The translations under genes were made by a program, and so were the position numbers. A stretch of DNA of 64,000 nucleotides from Bacteroidales bacterium (GTDB lineage: Bacteria > Bacteroidota > Bacteroidia > Bacteroidales > VadinHA17): positions 101,771 to 165,770 of the forward strand of contig JAGNKY010000006.1 in the NCBI GenBank assembly GCA_017999895.1, given 5' to 3'. This document shows positions 40,084-49,908 of the stretch, piece after piece. Each line of letters opens with the position of its first letter. Position 1 is the first letter of the stretch. The notes below the pieces were generated by a model, which worked only from the letters and a program-made list of their open reading frames with translations, did not search any database and was not told the DNA's origin.

Positions 40084-40404
40084 ATGGAATCTTCAGAAAA
40101 AAGAGAAATAGAATCACGCATAACAGGAGTGTTGAAATCTGTTTATGATCCGGAAATTCCTATAAATATATTCGATCTGGGACTGGTTTATAAAGTAGAA
40201 GTTGATGATGATCATGTAGCTCATATTACAATGACATTAACTGCACCAGGCTGCCCAATTGCCGGAGATATTCTGGAAGAAGTAAAATACAAGGTTTCAA
40301 ACATACGCGGTGTAAAAGAATGTGATCTCAAGCTGACATTTGATCCTCCATGGGACATAAGTATGATGAGCGATGAAGCGAGGCTTGAACTTGGCCTCAT
40401 GTAA
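40084..40404 (+). CDS. DUF59 / MIP18-family Fe-S maturation protein
   Basis: A 106-residue protein of the MIP18 (PaaD/SufT-like) family, linked with late steps of Fe-S protein maturation. The conserved DPEIPINIFDLGLVY and the cysteine segment LTAPGCPIAG are present. Its place behind sufBCDSE supports a SufT-like role; without the longer N-terminal part of classical SufT the exact class is uncertain. Confidence 0.87.
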   Translation: MESSEKREIESRITGVLKSVYDPEIPINIFDLGLVYKVEVDDDHVAHITMTLTAPGCPIAGDILEEVKYKVSNIRGVKECDLKLTFDPPWDISMMSDEARLELGLM

Positions 40405-40433
40405 TAGTTGTGGGAATAAACCTGAAGTTTAAA

Positions 40434-41360
40434 ATGAGTTTGTTGTCAGATATAAAGGAGAAGGCTTTTTCACTTGGATTTGATCTTTGTAGTGTTGCTC
40501 CTGCCAGACGTCTTTCGGAGTATGAACAAAGCTTCAGGAAATGGTGCGTGGAGGGACAAAATGATAAAATGAATTGGCTTTGCCGTGATATTGAAACAAG
40601 AATAAATCCTTTCAAACTTTTACCGGATGCACTTTCAGTAATCGTAACCGGAATGAATTATTATACAGATAATGTCCAGATTTATAATGATGTCCCTGTT
40701 GTCTCGAGGTATGCTCTGGGAATGGATTATCATAAAGTCGTTACCGTTAAATTGAAGTTACTGCTCGAATTTATCCAATCTGTCTCACCAGGTTCAGAAG
40801 GCAAAGTATTTTGCGATACAGGGCCTATTGCCGAAAAAATATGGGCTGTTGAAGCAGGCCTTGGCTGGCAGGGCAAGAACTCACTTTTAATAAATAAACA
40901 AAAGGGTTCATTCTTTTTTCTTGGAGTTATTCTGGTGAACATATCCCTTCAATGTGATACTCCCGATAATGATGGAAAATGCGGCGAATGCACGAAATGC
41001 CTTGAAAGATGTCCGACCGGAGCAATTAATGGTAACTATACTGTTGATGCAAGAAAATGTATATCAAATCTTACAATTGAAAGTAAAAACCCAATACCTC
41101 CTGAACTGGCATTATTATTCGAAAATCGGATTTATGGATGTGACCTCTGCCAGGAAGTCTGCCCTTATAACAAGAATGTCCAAAATCATAATCATCATGA
41201 ATTCGATATTTCAGAAGAACTGAAATATTTGACAAAAGACGAATGGATCTTACTCACAGAGGAGAGATTTGAAAGAATCTTCGAAAATACACCAATAGCC
41301 CGGACAGGATTCGACAAATTCAGGAAAAATATCGATATTATTCTGAATAATAACCGATAA
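40434..41360 (+). CDS. queG: Epoxyqueuosine reductase
   Basis: Cobalamin- and Fe-S-dependent enzyme for the last step of queuosine in tRNA. Two 4Fe-4S motifs are seen: CGECTKCLERCPTGA and CDLCQEVCPYN. The upstream half carries the cobalamin-binding part with YALGMDYHKVV and the AGLGWQGKNSLLI segment. ATG 40434 (308 residues) is preferred over an upstream GTG (40410), since MSLLSDIKEKAFSLGFD is the usual start. Dependence on Fe-S clusters fits its place behind suf. Confidence 0.94.
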   Translation: MSLLSDIKEKAFSLGFDLCSVAPARRLSEYEQSFRKWCVEGQNDKMNWLCRDIETRINPFKLLPDALSVIVTGMNYYTDNVQIYNDVPVVSRYALGMDYHKVVTVKLKLLLEFIQSVSPGSEGKVFCDTGPIAEKIWAVEAGLGWQGKNSLLINKQKGSFFFLGVILVNISLQCDTPDNDGKCGECTKCLERCPTGAINGNYTVDARKCISNLTIESKNPIPPELALLFENRIYGCDLCQEVCPYNKNVQNHNHHEFDISEELKYLTKDEWILLTEERFERIFENTPIARTGFDKFRKNIDIILNNNR

Positions 41361-41392
41361 TTAGAGAAATGAACTTGTAAGAGATTATTTTG

Positions 41393-41800
41393 TTACTTAT
41401 CTTCTATTACTGTAACGGCAATCTCTCTTTTATTACGCGGGCCATCAAATTCACAAAAGAAAATATTCTGCCATGTTGAAAGACCGAGCGAACCGTCAAT
41501 AATTGGAATTGTTTGGGATGGTCCTACAATACCTGCTTTTAAATGAGCATCACCGTTATTGTCCTGCCTGTCGTGTTCCCATATACCACGAGGGATCAAC
41601 TTATTGAGAAGTGTAACAACATCTTTCTGAACAGACTCATCCCAATTTTCTTGAATCATTATTGCCGCAGTAGAACCTCTGGCATAAACGGAAACAAGAC
41701 CGTTTTTTATCCCGCTTTCTTTTACAATAGAAGAAACCATTGACGTAATATCGTACAAAGCATTTCTTGCATTCGTGTTTATTGAAATAATTTTCTGCAT
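41393..41800 (-). CDS. yjbQ: YjbQ family protein (UPF0047)
   Basis: A 135-residue member of the YjbQ/UPF0047 family, described in databases as a secondary thiamine-phosphate synthase because E. coli YjbQ can show weak activity; its true role is not settled. The conserved EHDRQDNNGDAHLKAGIVG and GLSTWQNIFFCEFDGPR segments are seen. It has its own promoter box and no operon partner. Confidence 0.88.
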   Translation of the reverse strand: MQKIISINTNARNALYDITSMVSSIVKESGIKNGLVSVYARGSTAAIMIQENWDESVQKDVVTLLNKLIPRGIWEHDRQDNNGDAHLKAGIVGPSQTIPIIDGSLGLSTWQNIFFCEFDGPRNKREIAVTVIEDK

Positions 41801-41822
41801 ACGATCAGAATATTTTCAGTAA

Positions 41823-41830
41823 CAAAATTA
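41823..41830 (-). promoter_or_regulatory. Putative -7 box for yjbQ
   Basis: Minus-strand TAATTTTG, an exact TAnnTTTG match, lies 23 bases before the yjbQ start. The implied leader is about 16 bases. Confidence 0.45.
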
Positions 41831-41863
41831 CATTTTTTAATTGATGACTGATGATAGTTATTT

Positions 41864-42367
41864 TTAATTGTAATCTCCAAGTATTTTCATAAGCTTCCGG
41901 CGTGAGAAGAAAATTCTACTTTTTACCGTTCCTATTTTGAGATTGAGTTTTTCGGCAATTTCTTGATATTTATACCCTTCAAGGTGCATTATAAAAGGGA
42001 TTTTAAATTCATCATCAAGCCCTTCTATGGCCTTTATTATTTCTTTTGCAGAATAATTGGATTCGGGCGAAACAAAACCTTTATCCACTGAAAGATTAAC
42101 ATAATATAAATCTTTTGTAGTGTCAATTAAATTATTTTCTTTGACGCCTCTACGGTAATTATTTATAAATGTATTTTTCATAATTGTAAAGACCCATGCT
42201 TTCAGGTTTGAATTGTCAGCGAACTTGTTCCTGAAAGTAATCGCTTTAAGATATGTGTCCTGTATCAGGTCGGATGCATCATTTCTGTCGGCTGTTAAAC
42301 TCATAGCGAACCTTCTTAGGTTGCCATTCATTTCTATTAGTTTATCGTTAAATTCATTTGTTGTCAT
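41864..42367 (-). CDS. ECF RNA polymerase sigma factor
   Basis: Group 4 sigma factor of 167 residues. Region 2 covers about residues 5-75 (DLIQDTYLKAITFRNKF, then FTIMKNTFINNYRR) and region 4 about 105-160 (FIMHLEGYKYQEIAEKLNLKIGTVKSRI). Nothing downstream looks like an anti-sigma factor, and the neighbours (yjbQ, a GSCFA gene) are unrelated, so its signal and regulon cannot be told from context. Its own promoter has an exact housekeeping -7 box. Confidence 0.92.
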   Translation of the reverse strand: MTTNEFNDKLIEMNGNLRRFAMSLTADRNDASDLIQDTYLKAITFRNKFADNSNLKAWVFTIMKNTFINNYRRGVKENNLIDTTKDLYYVNLSVDKGFVSPESNYSAKEIIKAIEGLDDEFKIPFIMHLEGYKYQEIAEKLNLKIGTVKSRIFFSRRKLMKILGDYN

Positions 42368-42395
42368 TGTTGGTATTTTTATGGTTTATACATTG

Positions 42396-42403
42396 CAAAG
42401 ATA
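42396..42403 (-). promoter_or_regulatory. Putative -7 box for the ECF sigma gene
   Basis: Minus-strand TATCTTTG lies 29 bases before the start codon. No -33 TTG is seen at 17-23 bases. Confidence 0.5.
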
Positions 42404-42622
42404 ATAAAATATATTAAGATATAAATATCCAAATATCTATAAATATATAAAAAATTATATATTCTAAATAGAAATATATTGGAAATGATTATAAACTAAT
42501 GAATTATAGAAATCAATATAAATTATGATTAAAAGGAATATTTTATATTTTTGGATTTTAAACCTGAAAATTATCTTTATTTTTATCGTCTCTTTTAATT
42601 AAAAAGGAGAAAATATTTATAT

Positions 42623-43603
42623 ATGATACTACGGACGACTTTCGATATAGAGCCTTCACGTGAGAAAATAAGTTATTTTACTCCCGTGCTGTTCATTGGA
42701 TCGTGTTTTGCTTTTGAAACAGGGCGCAGGATGGAAGAGCTAAAAATGAAAGTAATGATTAATCCTTTCGGATCTGTATATAATCCTGTTTCTGTGGGTA
42801 ATACAATCGATATTATTATGGAAAGAAAATTATTCGGCATAGACGATATTTTCAGATATGATAATCTTTATCATAGTTTTTTTCACAATACTGAGTTTTC
42901 ATCGGATAATTTCGATATAGTTATTGGAAGGATAAATGAATCAATCATTAAAGCTCATGATTTTCTAAAAGAGGCTTCTTTTCTGTTTTTTACATTTGGA
43001 ACGGCAAGGGTTTATAGATTAAGAGAAAACGGAATGATTGTTTCAAACTGTCATAAGCTTCCTTCATATTATTTTGTCGAGGAGCTTTTATCGGTTGACT
43101 CGATATGTGAATTCTGGATGCCTTTGCTCGATAGGATTAAAAGCTTCAACAACAGGCTGAAAACAATATTCACCGTAAGCCCTGTGCGTTATATGAAAGA
43201 GGGCGCTCATGGAAATCAGGTAAGCAAATCGGTGCTTTTTCTCTCAATTGAAAAGTTACTTTCTCATCCTTCGTTTCCACGGTATTTTCCGGCCTATGAA
43301 CTAATTATAGACGACCTTCGCGATTACAGGTTTTACAACGACGATATGGTACATCCTTCTTCGTTTGCTGTCAATTATGTTTTTAATGCCTTTTCACGTG
43401 CATATTTCAGCGATGAAACTATTTGTCTTATAAATGAAGTCATGGAGATAGTAAAGGCCAGCAAACACAGGTTATTGTCTCCAGCGGGCGAATCAGCTAA
43501 AAAATTTTCAATAAATATTCTTGATAGGATTTCAGCAATTGAAAAGAAAATACCGGGTATAGATTTTACTGGTGAAAAGGAATATTTTAATTCGTTGATT
43601 TGA
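42623..43603 (+). CDS. GSCFA domain protein
   Basis: A 326-residue protein of the GSCFA family, named for the motif seen here as IGSCFAFETGRRM (about residue 25). Family members are common in Bacteroidota and resemble SGNH/GDSL hydrolases: the GSCFA serine and a late DDMVHPS segment (about 240) are consistent with a Ser...Asp-x-x-His arrangement. The substrate is unknown. No signal peptide is seen. It stands alone between the ECF sigma factor and kdsB, with which it converges. Confidence 0.88.
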   Translation: MILRTTFDIEPSREKISYFTPVLFIGSCFAFETGRRMEELKMKVMINPFGSVYNPVSVGNTIDIIMERKLFGIDDIFRYDNLYHSFFHNTEFSSDNFDIVIGRINESIIKAHDFLKEASFLFFTFGTARVYRLRENGMIVSNCHKLPSYYFVEELLSVDSICEFWMPLLDRIKSFNNRLKTIFTVSPVRYMKEGAHGNQVSKSVLFLSIEKLLSHPSFPRYFPAYELIIDDLRDYRFYNDDMVHPSSFAVNYVFNAFSRAYFSDETICLINEVMEIVKASKHRLLSPAGESAKKFSINILDRISAIEKKIPGIDFTGEKEYFNSLI

Positions 43604-43667
43604 TTTATTGTAAAAATGCCTCTTTTTGGCAGAGACAATTTTTTAAATTATATGTTTTTAATTCTGC

Positions 43668-44462
43668 CTAACTGTTACTTTTTTGCTCAGGATAGTATTT
43701 TTCAAGAAATCTTCTGGCAGTTTCAAGATCTTCCGGAGTGTCAATACTTATACTTTTCCAGTCAGCCACTGCCGTCCGAATAGTATATCCGTTTTCGATC
43801 CAGCGGTTTTGTTCGAGTGATTCTGCAATCTCAAGAGACCCGGGATTCAATGAAGTTATTTTCAGAAGAGACTCTTTTCTATATCCATATATACCTATGT
43901 GTTTAAAATAAGTATGTCTGCTACTCCACTCATTTTTTTCTGCATCCCTGAAATAAGGAATAACCGAACGGCTGAAGTATATTGCATCGCTTTTGATATT
44001 AATTACAACTTTAGGATGATTAGGGTCAAAAAGGTCTTCATCCGGGCTTACTTTTCGTATAATCGTTGCTATTTCAACGGAAGGGTCGTAGAAACAAGAA
44101 GCGAGCAGGCGTATATGCTCGGGCTGGATAAAAGGTTCGTCGCCCTGAATATTTATAATTACATCCACAGGCTTGCCTGTAATTTTTTCAATTGATATTA
44201 CAGCTTCGGCGCATCGGTCGGTTCCGCTTCTGTGAGTGGTAGATGTCATTATGGCTTTCCCGCCGAATGAATTGACAGCATCAATTATCCTCTTATCGTC
44301 GGTTGCTACATAAACTTCTTTTAAGGCTAAAGAAGATTGCTCATAAACACGTCTTATCAGAGTCTTATCCCCAAGGAGAGCAAGTGGTTTACCCGGGAAT
44401 CGTGTAGATCCGTAGCGTGCCGGTATAATGCCCGTGATTTTGATATCACTTATTGTCTTCAT
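43668..44462 (-). CDS. kdsB: 3-deoxy-manno-octulosonate cytidylyltransferase
   Basis: Activates Kdo as CMP-Kdo for attachment to lipid A. The nucleotide-binding start is IPARYGSTRFPGKPL (about residues 13-27), followed by the TTHRSGTDRCAEAV and NIQGDEPFIQP segments typical of KdsB. Length of 264 is normal. Other Kdo genes are not in the window, but it serves the same product as the lpx genes at 28.9-32.2 kb. Confidence 0.95.
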   Translation of the reverse strand: MKTISDIKITGIIPARYGSTRFPGKPLALLGDKTLIRRVYEQSSLALKEVYVATDDKRIIDAVNSFGGKAIMTSTTHRSGTDRCAEAVISIEKITGKPVDVIINIQGDEPFIQPEHIRLLASCFYDPSVEIATIIRKVSPDEDLFDPNHPKVVINIKSDAIYFSRSVIPYFRDAEKNEWSSRHTYFKHIGIYGYRKESLLKITSLNPGSLEIAESLEQNRWIENGYTIRTAVADWKSISIDTPEDLETARRFLEKYYPEQKSNS

Positions 44463-44510
44463 TGTGCTAAATTACAAAATTTGGATTTCTAACTGTCAAG
44501 AAAAAATCAT

Positions 44511-44518
44511 TAAATTTG
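44511..44518 (+). promoter_or_regulatory. Putative -7 box for the sigma-54 activator operon
   Basis: TAAATTTG matches TAnnTTTG, 20 bases before ATG 44538, so the leader would be short. The -33 region lacks a clear TTG. Confidence 0.5.
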
Positions 44519-44537
44519 CAATATTGTTAAATTAAGA

Positions 44538-45785
44538 ATGAAAGATTTACAGAGTATAAAGCAAAGATTTGGCATTATCGGGAATTATCCAGGCCTTAAT
44601 CAGGCACTTGACATTGCTGTTCAGGTTGCTCCAACCGATCTTTCGGTATTAATAACAGGTGAAAGCGGAACAGGTAAAGAAATATTTCCTCAAGTAATTC
44701 ATTATTTCAGCGCACGGAAACATGGTCCTTACATCCCGGTCAACTGTGGAGCTATACCGGAGGGTACAATAGACTCGGAGCTTTTTGGCCATGAAAAAGG
44801 TGCTTTTACAGGTGCTACCGATAGCAGGAAAGGATATTTTGAAGTAGCAGATACTGGAACGATTTTTCTCGATGAGGTTGCAGAATTACCGCTTTCAACA
44901 CAGGTAAGGCTTTTACGTGTGCTTGAAACTGGAGAATTTATTAGAGTGGGTTCATCAAAGGTTCAGAAAACCAATGTTAGAGTGATTGCTGCAAGTAATG
45001 TTGATTTACTGGAATTAATTGCTGAGGGTAAATTCAGAGAAGATCTTTTCTACAGACTTAACACAGTTCCAATAAAGGTACCTTCCTTAAGAGAACGAGG
45101 AGAGGATATCATTCTTCTGTTCCGTAAATTTGCTGCAGATTTTGCAGAACGTTACAGGATGCCGCCGATAAAGCTCACAAATGAAGCACAGGTTATGTTG
45201 CTTAATTATGAATGGCCGGGTAATGTCCGACAGCTTAAAAATATTACTGAGCAAATCTCGATTATCGAGAATGAACGGGAAATAACTGATACTATATTAA
45301 GGCACTATCTTCCCGATTATACAAATGTCAAATTACCTGCTCCTATTTACCGCTCTGATGAAAAATCTTTTTCCTCAGAAAGGGAAATTCTTTATAAAAT
45401 CCTGTTCGACATGAAGAGCGACATAAATGATCTTAAAAAATTAATTTTTGAAATACTTAATAAAGAAAGGGATGAAGGTTTGAGAGAAGAAACTTCAGCT
45501 ACTCTTAAGAATTTCATGGATATTGAAAGAATCAATAAAAATAATAATTTAAATAATGTAAATTCGGAACCGGTTGTTGATTTTAAATCAAAAGATGAAC
45601 CGGTAGTCATACAAGATACTGAAGAAATCAGAGACGAATCTCTTTCTCTTTCCGATAAAGAAGTCGAGCTTATTAAGAAAGCTCTGGAGAAACATAACCA
45701 TAAAAGAAAATATGCCGCAAAGGAACTTGGAATATCAGAACGTACACTTTACCGTAAGATAAAGGAGTATGACATTAAAATGTAA
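44538..45785 (+). CDS. Sigma-54-dependent transcriptional activator without receiver domain
   Basis: AAA+ enhancer-binding protein that opens sigma-54 promoter complexes. Walker A GESGTGKE lies at residues 41-48, the sigma-54 contact loop GAFTGA at 88-93, Walker B IFLDEV near 112 and the arginine-finger region follows. A poorly conserved charged linker (about 255-370) leads to a Fis-type helix-turn-helix at the C terminus. Only some 20 residues precede the AAA+ core, so there is no receiver, PAS or GAF input domain; control must come through another partner or through expression level. It overlaps lptE by 17 bases, and a sigma-54 promoter stands before groES 2 kb downstream. Confidence 0.93.
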   Translation: MKDLQSIKQRFGIIGNYPGLNQALDIAVQVAPTDLSVLITGESGTGKEIFPQVIHYFSARKHGPYIPVNCGAIPEGTIDSELFGHEKGAFTGATDSRKGYFEVADTGTIFLDEVAELPLSTQVRLLRVLETGEFIRVGSSKVQKTNVRVIAASNVDLLELIAEGKFREDLFYRLNTVPIKVPSLRERGEDIILLFRKFAADFAERYRMPPIKLTNEAQVMLLNYEWPGNVRQLKNITEQISIIENEREITDTILRHYLPDYTNVKLPAPIYRSDEKSFSSEREILYKILFDMKSDINDLKKLIFEILNKERDEGLREETSATLKNFMDIERINKNNNLNNVNSEPVVDFKSKDEPVVIQDTEEIRDESLSLSDKEVELIKKALEKHNHKRKYAAKELGISERTLYRKIKEYDIKM

Positions 45786-46296
45786 TAAATATCTAGGAAT
45801 ATTAGTTTTTCTAATTCTTTTTGCATTTTTTTCTACCGTTGGATGCAAGATATCATATTCTTTTTCAGGTGCAAGTATTTCACCACAGGTAAAGACATTG
45901 AGCGTACAATATTTTCAGAATCGGGCGAGCCTTGTTCAGCCCGGTCTCAGCCAGTCGCTTACCGATGAATTAATAGATAAATGCAGAGCACAAACACGAT
46001 TGAGTATAGTCAACGGTTTTGGAGATGTAAATTTTGAAGGCGAAATAACAGACTATAATACCAGGCCTATTACTGCTTCAGCCGATTCAAGAGCTGCTAT
46101 GAATAGGTTCACAATATCTGTTAAAGTTAAATTCACAAATACCATTGAGCCTCAATATAGTTATGAAAGGATATTTACCAGATATAAAGATTATGACAGT
46201 CGTCTGAACCTCAGCGATGTTGAAAAAGAACTTTCCGACGAAATAATTAAGCTGATCGTAGAAGATATTTTCAATGCAGCTTTTGTAAACTGGTAA
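45769..46296 (+). CDS. lptE: LptE family lipoprotein
   Basis: Outer-membrane lipoprotein that plugs LptD and helps insert lipopolysaccharide. The 175-residue precursor has a lipoprotein signal peptide with FSTVGC at residues 21-26 (lipidated Cys26), and the LptE core with FQNRASLVQPGLSQSLTDEL and FEGEITDY. It starts inside the 3' end of the activator gene, so translation is probably coupled. The match rests on the Bacteroidota LptE pattern; sequence similarity to E. coli LptE is low. Confidence 0.83.
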   Translation: MTLKCNKYLGILVFLILFAFFSTVGCKISYSFSGASISPQVKTLSVQYFQNRASLVQPGLSQSLTDELIDKCRAQTRLSIVNGFGDVNFEGEITDYNTRPITASADSRAAMNRFTISVKVKFTNTIEPQYSYERIFTRYKDYDSRLNLSDVEKELSDEIIKLIVEDIFNAAFVNW

Positions 46297-46300
46297 TATA

Positions 46301-47227
46301 ATGAACAGGAAGGATTTTTTGAATATTATAGAAAACAGCGGTTTAATTACCCGTGAGATTACTGCTGAACTGAAAGAGCTTACCGGTATTTATCCTTGGT
46401 TTCAAAGTGCTCACCTTCTTCTTCTCAAGGGTTTATATAATACAGGTGACGTGAGGTTTGAAAATCAACTTCATCAATCCGCTCTGAATATTGCGAACAG
46501 GGAAGTACTATATTATCTTATTCATTCGGATAAACTAAGTAATACTTTTTCCGATTATTCATCAAAGGCTAAAGTCAAGCATGAAGTCGTAACTCAAAAT
46601 GATATTGTGGAAAATCTTCAGGTAGTTATTGATATAGGCCGGAATAGTGAAGAACTCACAAAAATGTTTGAGCAGGAAGAACAAAAGGAATTGCTTGAAG
46701 AGCCGGTAAAAGATAATGATAATACGATTTATATTGCTACAGATTCTGAATTTGATAATTCGGCAATACTTAAAATTATTTATGATGACGGCGAAACTAA
46801 ATATGAAGAGAATGTTTTTTACATGGATCCGTCCCTTTCATTGAACGGGACTAAGGAAGAGCTATTTGAACTCGAAACAGATTCAATTAACACGAAAGAA
46901 AAGGGGAAGATTAATGAGGATACCATAAGTATTGCTTCAGACCGTCCTGTAACAGAGGCAGAACTTATTGAGAAATTTATTCTTGCCAATCCAAGAATAG
47001 AACCGCCAAAAGAAAAAAGGGAAGAGCCTGTTATTGATATTTCAAAACCATTTACTGAAGAAAAGGGAGAATTTGTGTCCGAAACTCTTGCAAAAATATA
47101 TGTTAACCAGGGTTATTTTTCCAGAGCGATAGAACTATATGAAAAATTGTGTATAAAATATCCAGAAAAAAGTAGTTATTTTGCATCTCAAATTGAAGAA
47201 ATTAGAAAAAATATAAAGTCAGATTGA
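46301..47227 (+). CDS. Conserved Bacteroidota protein with TPR-like C terminus
   Basis: A 308-residue cytoplasmic protein of unknown function, without signal peptide. The N-terminal 90 residues (TGIYPWFQSAHLLLLKGLY) look helical, the middle is acidic and of low conservation, and the last 50 residues read like one tetratricopeptide unit (SETLAKIYVNQGYFSRAIELYEKL). It sits 4 bases after lptE and 1 base before secG, so it belongs to the operon and may be tied to envelope or export work. I do not assign a function. Confidence 0.72.
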   Translation: MNRKDFLNIIENSGLITREITAELKELTGIYPWFQSAHLLLLKGLYNTGDVRFENQLHQSALNIANREVLYYLIHSDKLSNTFSDYSSKAKVKHEVVTQNDIVENLQVVIDIGRNSEELTKMFEQEEQKELLEEPVKDNDNTIYIATDSEFDNSAILKIIYDDGETKYEENVFYMDPSLSLNGTKEELFELETDSINTKEKGKINEDTISIASDRPVTEAELIEKFILANPRIEPPKEKREEPVIDISKPFTEEKGEFVSETLAKIYVNQGYFSRAIELYEKLCIKYPEKSSYFASQIEEIRKNIKSD

Positions 47228-47228
47228 A

Positions 47229-47603
47229 ATGGGTGTCTATATTTTCATTACTGTATTGATAATTATTGCATGCTGCCTTCAAATACTTGTAGTGTTAGTG
47301 CAAAATTCAAAAGGTGGAGGTTTAGCTTCTAATTGGAGTTCCGCAGGTCAGTCATTGGGTGTTAGGAAAACGGCCGATTTTCTTGAAAAGGCTACATGGG
47401 CTATTGCAATTTTTATACTAGTTCTTTCTCTGGTTGCAACTGCGGTTATACCGAGAGGCGGTGAAAATCAACGTTCGAGGATTGAGAATCAGATTCAGAA
47501 TGCCATTGACCCAAATGCAATCCCCACACTTCCGACTGCAGTACCGCCCGCTGAAGGTACAAATCCTTCTCCGCAAGGGAATCAGCAGCAGCCAGGCCGA
47601 TGA
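47229..47603 (+). CDS. secG: Protein translocase subunit SecG
   Basis: Small inner-membrane partner of SecYE. Two membrane segments lie at residues 3-22 and about 54-74, with the family loop LVQNSKGGGLASNWSSAGQSLGVRKTADFLEKATW between. The tail after residue 85 is hydrophilic and Pro/Gln-rich, making the protein 124 residues, longer than most SecG. It ends the operon before the dyad at 47632. Confidence 0.93.
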   Translation: MGVYIFITVLIIIACCLQILVVLVQNSKGGGLASNWSSAGQSLGVRKTADFLEKATWAIAIFILVLSLVATAVIPRGGENQRSRIENQIQNAIDPNAIPTLPTAVPPAEGTNPSPQGNQQQPGR

Positions 47604-47631
47604 AAAATTTTCTTAAGATTTAAACTTTTAT

Positions 47632-47667
47632 ATGTCAGTTTGTCATAAACTGACATTTTTATTTTTG
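47632..47667 (+). promoter_or_regulatory. Dyad with T-rich tail between secG and groES, overlapping a -7 box
   Basis: A perfect 10-base inverted repeat (ATGTCAGTTT / AAACTGACAT, 47632-47656, loop GTCAT) is followed by TTTTATTTTTG. It can serve as the secG terminator, though the stem is low in G+C. TATTTTTG (47660-47667) with TTTG 17 bases before it also fits a housekeeping promoter, and the dyad lies over its -33 box. Confidence 0.55.
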
Positions 47668-47780
47668 TTAGAAAATTAATTTGGTAAGCTAATCAATATG
47701 CCGGATTTTTTTATTTCCAGATGTTAAAAATGCAAGTTGAATAAGAATGCTAAAATATCAAACTGGCAGTAATATATGTT

Positions 47781-47796
47781 TGGCATAATATATGCA
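47781..47796 (+). promoter_or_regulatory. Sigma-54 promoter (-24/-12) for groESL
   Basis: TGGCATAATATATGCA has the -24 GG and -12 GC at the exact sigma-54 spacing of ten bases and agrees with the consensus TGGCAC-N5-TTGCA except for two bases. The predicted start near 47808 leaves a leader of about 34 bases before groES ATG 47842. Confidence 0.62.
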
Positions 47797-47841
47797 AGGA
47801 CAGTGCAGCTAATAAATGTTAAACCTAAAACAATAATAAAA

Positions 47842-48120
47842 ATGGCAAAAATAAAAGGCAAAGTTCTGGCAGGAAAGGTTCTTGTAAAACCGCATGAAGC
47901 AGAAGATAAGACTGCCAGTGGGATAATAATTCCCGATTCAGCAAAAGAAAAACCCCGTCAGGGGACAGTTGTTCTTGTTGGAGCTCCTAAGAAAGACGAG
48001 GAAATGGAAGTCAAGGAGGGTGATGTTGTGCTTTACGGCAAATATGCCGGACAGGAACTTACTATTGACGGAGAAGAATATTTACTTTTGTCGCAGTCTG
48101 ACATTCTGTTTATTCAGTAA
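47842..48120 (+). CDS. groES: Co-chaperonin GroES
   Basis: Seven-membered lid of the GroEL folding chamber. The 92-residue protein begins MAKIKGKVLAGKVLVKP and has the mobile loop EDKTASGIIIPDSAKEKPRQGTV and the late YGKYAGQEL segment. An open frame extends upstream to 47776, but that stretch covers the sigma-54 promoter and has no family counterpart. groEL follows after 36 bases. Confidence 0.96.
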   Translation: MAKIKGKVLAGKVLVKPHEAEDKTASGIIIPDSAKEKPRQGTVVLVGAPKKDEEMEVKEGDVVLYGKYAGQELTIDGEEYLLLSQSDILFIQ

Positions 48121-48150
48121 AAATTTTCCTAATCAATCAAATTAAACTAA

Positions 48151-49794
<1,644 letters not shown>

Positions 49795-49814
49795 AAGTAA
49801 GGAATTTATGATAT

Positions 49815-49855
49815 AAAAAGCCCTTTGCCCAATCGGGTAACGGGCTTTTATTTTA
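49815..49855 (+). terminator. Rho-independent terminator of groESL
   Basis: Outer stem AAAAGCCC/GGGCTTTT and an inner GCCC/GGGT pair form the hairpin, followed by TTTTATTTTAT. It starts 21 bases after the groEL stop. Confidence 0.8.
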
Positions 49856-49876
49856 TATAAGGTAGTAATTATTTTT

Positions 49877-49884
49877 TATCTTTG
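49877..49884 (+). promoter_or_regulatory. Putative -7 box for lepA
   Basis: TATCTTTG is an exact match 25 bases before ATG 49909. Its position overlaps a possible upstream TTG start (49882), which supports the ATG. Confidence 0.5.
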
Positions 49885-49908
49885 CATCGCTTCCATCCAC
49901 TATTGATT

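Noticed and set aside
43632..43650. Sigma-54-like TGGCAGAGACAATTTT between the GSCFA gene and kdsB
   Set aside because: It lacks the -12 GC and lies between two converging genes, so it has nothing to drive.
47632..47656. CIRCE element for HrcA before groESL
   Set aside because: The dyad does not contain the TTAGCACTC/GAGTGCTAA arms and its spacing differs.
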